From contig NZ_CP020104.1 in assembly GCF_002056795.1 (NCBI RefSeq), positions 434,001-498,000 on the forward strand: 64,000 nt of DNA, given 5' to 3'. The position numbers and the translations under genes were made by a program. Below, piece by piece: positions 63,587-64,000 of this stretch. The stretch is from Spirosoma aerolatum (GTDB taxonomy: Bacteria > Bacteroidota > Bacteroidia > Cytophagales > Spirosomataceae). Numbering within the stretch: the stretch's first letter is position 1; the number at the start of each line of letters is the position of its first letter. Under the pieces are notes generated by a model that saw nothing but the letters and a program-made list of their open reading frames with translations, ran no database searches and was not told the origin of the DNA.

Positions 63587-64000
63587 CTACTGGCTGATAA
63601 CCATAGACTGTTGCTTAGCTTGATAAGAGAGATTTTTTTGCGAGACATCAACGATGAATCGATTGCGAAGTAGTTTCCGACCCAGCAGTACCGGGTTTTT
63701 TAGATTTTCACGGTCGGCGAGGGTAAACTCCGCCCGGATGGTGCGCCCAAAGAGAATAATGCGAGTTTTAATAACGTACCGTTTTTCGGCGACTCCGAAC
63801 GAATTGCGAATCATACGCTGGCTGAACTGGTCGCTGTAAAACTCCCGATGGGGCTCGCCTGTTTTGCCAATGAGCGAAAAACGCAATTTTGTTTGTGTCC
63901 CCGACTTAATCAGACGGACTTTTTTGCAGTGTAGTGATGATGTATAAGCACCTGTATCAATTTTTGCCTGCACATTCATAAGCTCCAGATCTGGAAAATC
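63587..64000 (-). CDS. RimK-associated retropepsin-like protease, 5' end outside window
   Basis: Frame open to the window edge, so the real start is beyond 64000. Visible part: 137 residues, with AKIDTGAYTSSLHC, the D-T-G-A motif of a retropepsin-like fold of the PF05618 'ATP-dependent zinc protease' family, then RTIRAEFTLADRENLKNPVLLGRKLL. The stop at 63587 is 79 bp upstream of the rimK start. Could trim RimK-made poly-glutamate tails; this is inference. Confidence 0.85.
   Translation of the reverse strand, partial: DFPDLELMNVQAKIDTGAYTSSLHCKKVRLIKSGTQTKLRFSLIGKTGEPHREFYSDQFSQRMIRNSFGVAEKRYVIKTRIILFGRTIRAEFTLADRENLKNPVLLGRKLLRNRFIVDVSQKNLSYQAKQQSMVISQ

Noticed and set aside
1..64000. tRNA or rRNA genes, insertion-sequence transposases, CRISPR arrays and prophage genes
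   Set aside because: None seen: no cloverleaf with TTCGA-type arm, no rRNA signature, no transposase frame and no phage structural gene.

Overview
The window looks like a chromosomal segment of a Bacteroidetes member of the Cytophagales, most like Spirosoma. Supporting signs are a type IX secretion (T9SS) C-terminal sorting domain, 7TMR-DISM and LytTR two-component proteins, DUF481, DUF418 and RraA-type secreted proteins, helix-hairpin-helix and low-complexity extensions on ribosomal proteins, weak or absent Shine-Dalgarno sequences, and TAnnTTTG-like promoter boxes. The genus is inferred from this gene content; no rRNA gene is present to fix it.

Layout. (1) 1-11.7 kb: a truncated LytTR regulator, a YD-repeat-like lipoprotein, an alpha/beta hydrolase with a ring-cleaving-type dioxygenase, a divergent GAPDH, Dps, a TPR histidine kinase split by an apparent one-base frameshift, a REC-GAF-GAF-sigma54 regulator and a divergent AraC regulator that share a spacer with a twin 16-bp operator. 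(2) 11.7-28.6 kb, minus strand: carA, then the ribosomal S10-spc-alpha supercluster. It has 25 ribosomal proteins plus secY, map, infA and rpoA, begins at rplC and lacks rpsJ. Upstream of rplC is a structured leader with mutually exclusive antiterminator and terminator pairings. (3) 28.9-36.1 kb: a hydrolase, purE, a LysM protein, a DUF481 protein, a Gfo/Idh/MocA oxidoreductase, purM and a T9SS cargo. (4) 36.1-43.1 kb: a TetR-regulated RND efflux system (tetR, tolC-like, adaptor, pump). It is interrupted by an opposite-strand DUF433/DUF5615 toxin-antitoxin pair whose toxin carries a nonsense codon. (5) 43.3-53.2 kb: a one-protein hybrid two-component regulator, two 7TMR-DISM kinases, a LolA-like protein behind a duplicated leader, a DUF418 membrane protein and a decayed acyltransferase. 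(6) 53.4-64 kb: a redoxin, a coiled-coil lipoprotein, PpiD, two exported RraA-like proteins beside a Tat-exported enolase-superfamily enzyme, a TIGR01777 epimerase, a hypothetical protein, RimK and a RimK-associated protease cut by the window edge.

The most unusual structure is a class of intergenic elements, best seen inside the ribosomal cluster (spacers rplQ/rpoA, rpoA/rpsD, rpmJ/infA, rplR/rplF, rplP/rpsC, rplV/rpsS) and also before purM and rimK. Each has an array of short degenerate words (usually 7 bp; 8 and 11 bp at two sites) on one strand, a spacer, and an array of complementary words on the other side. The word differs at every site while the architecture and period are kept. I know of no named family that matches this.
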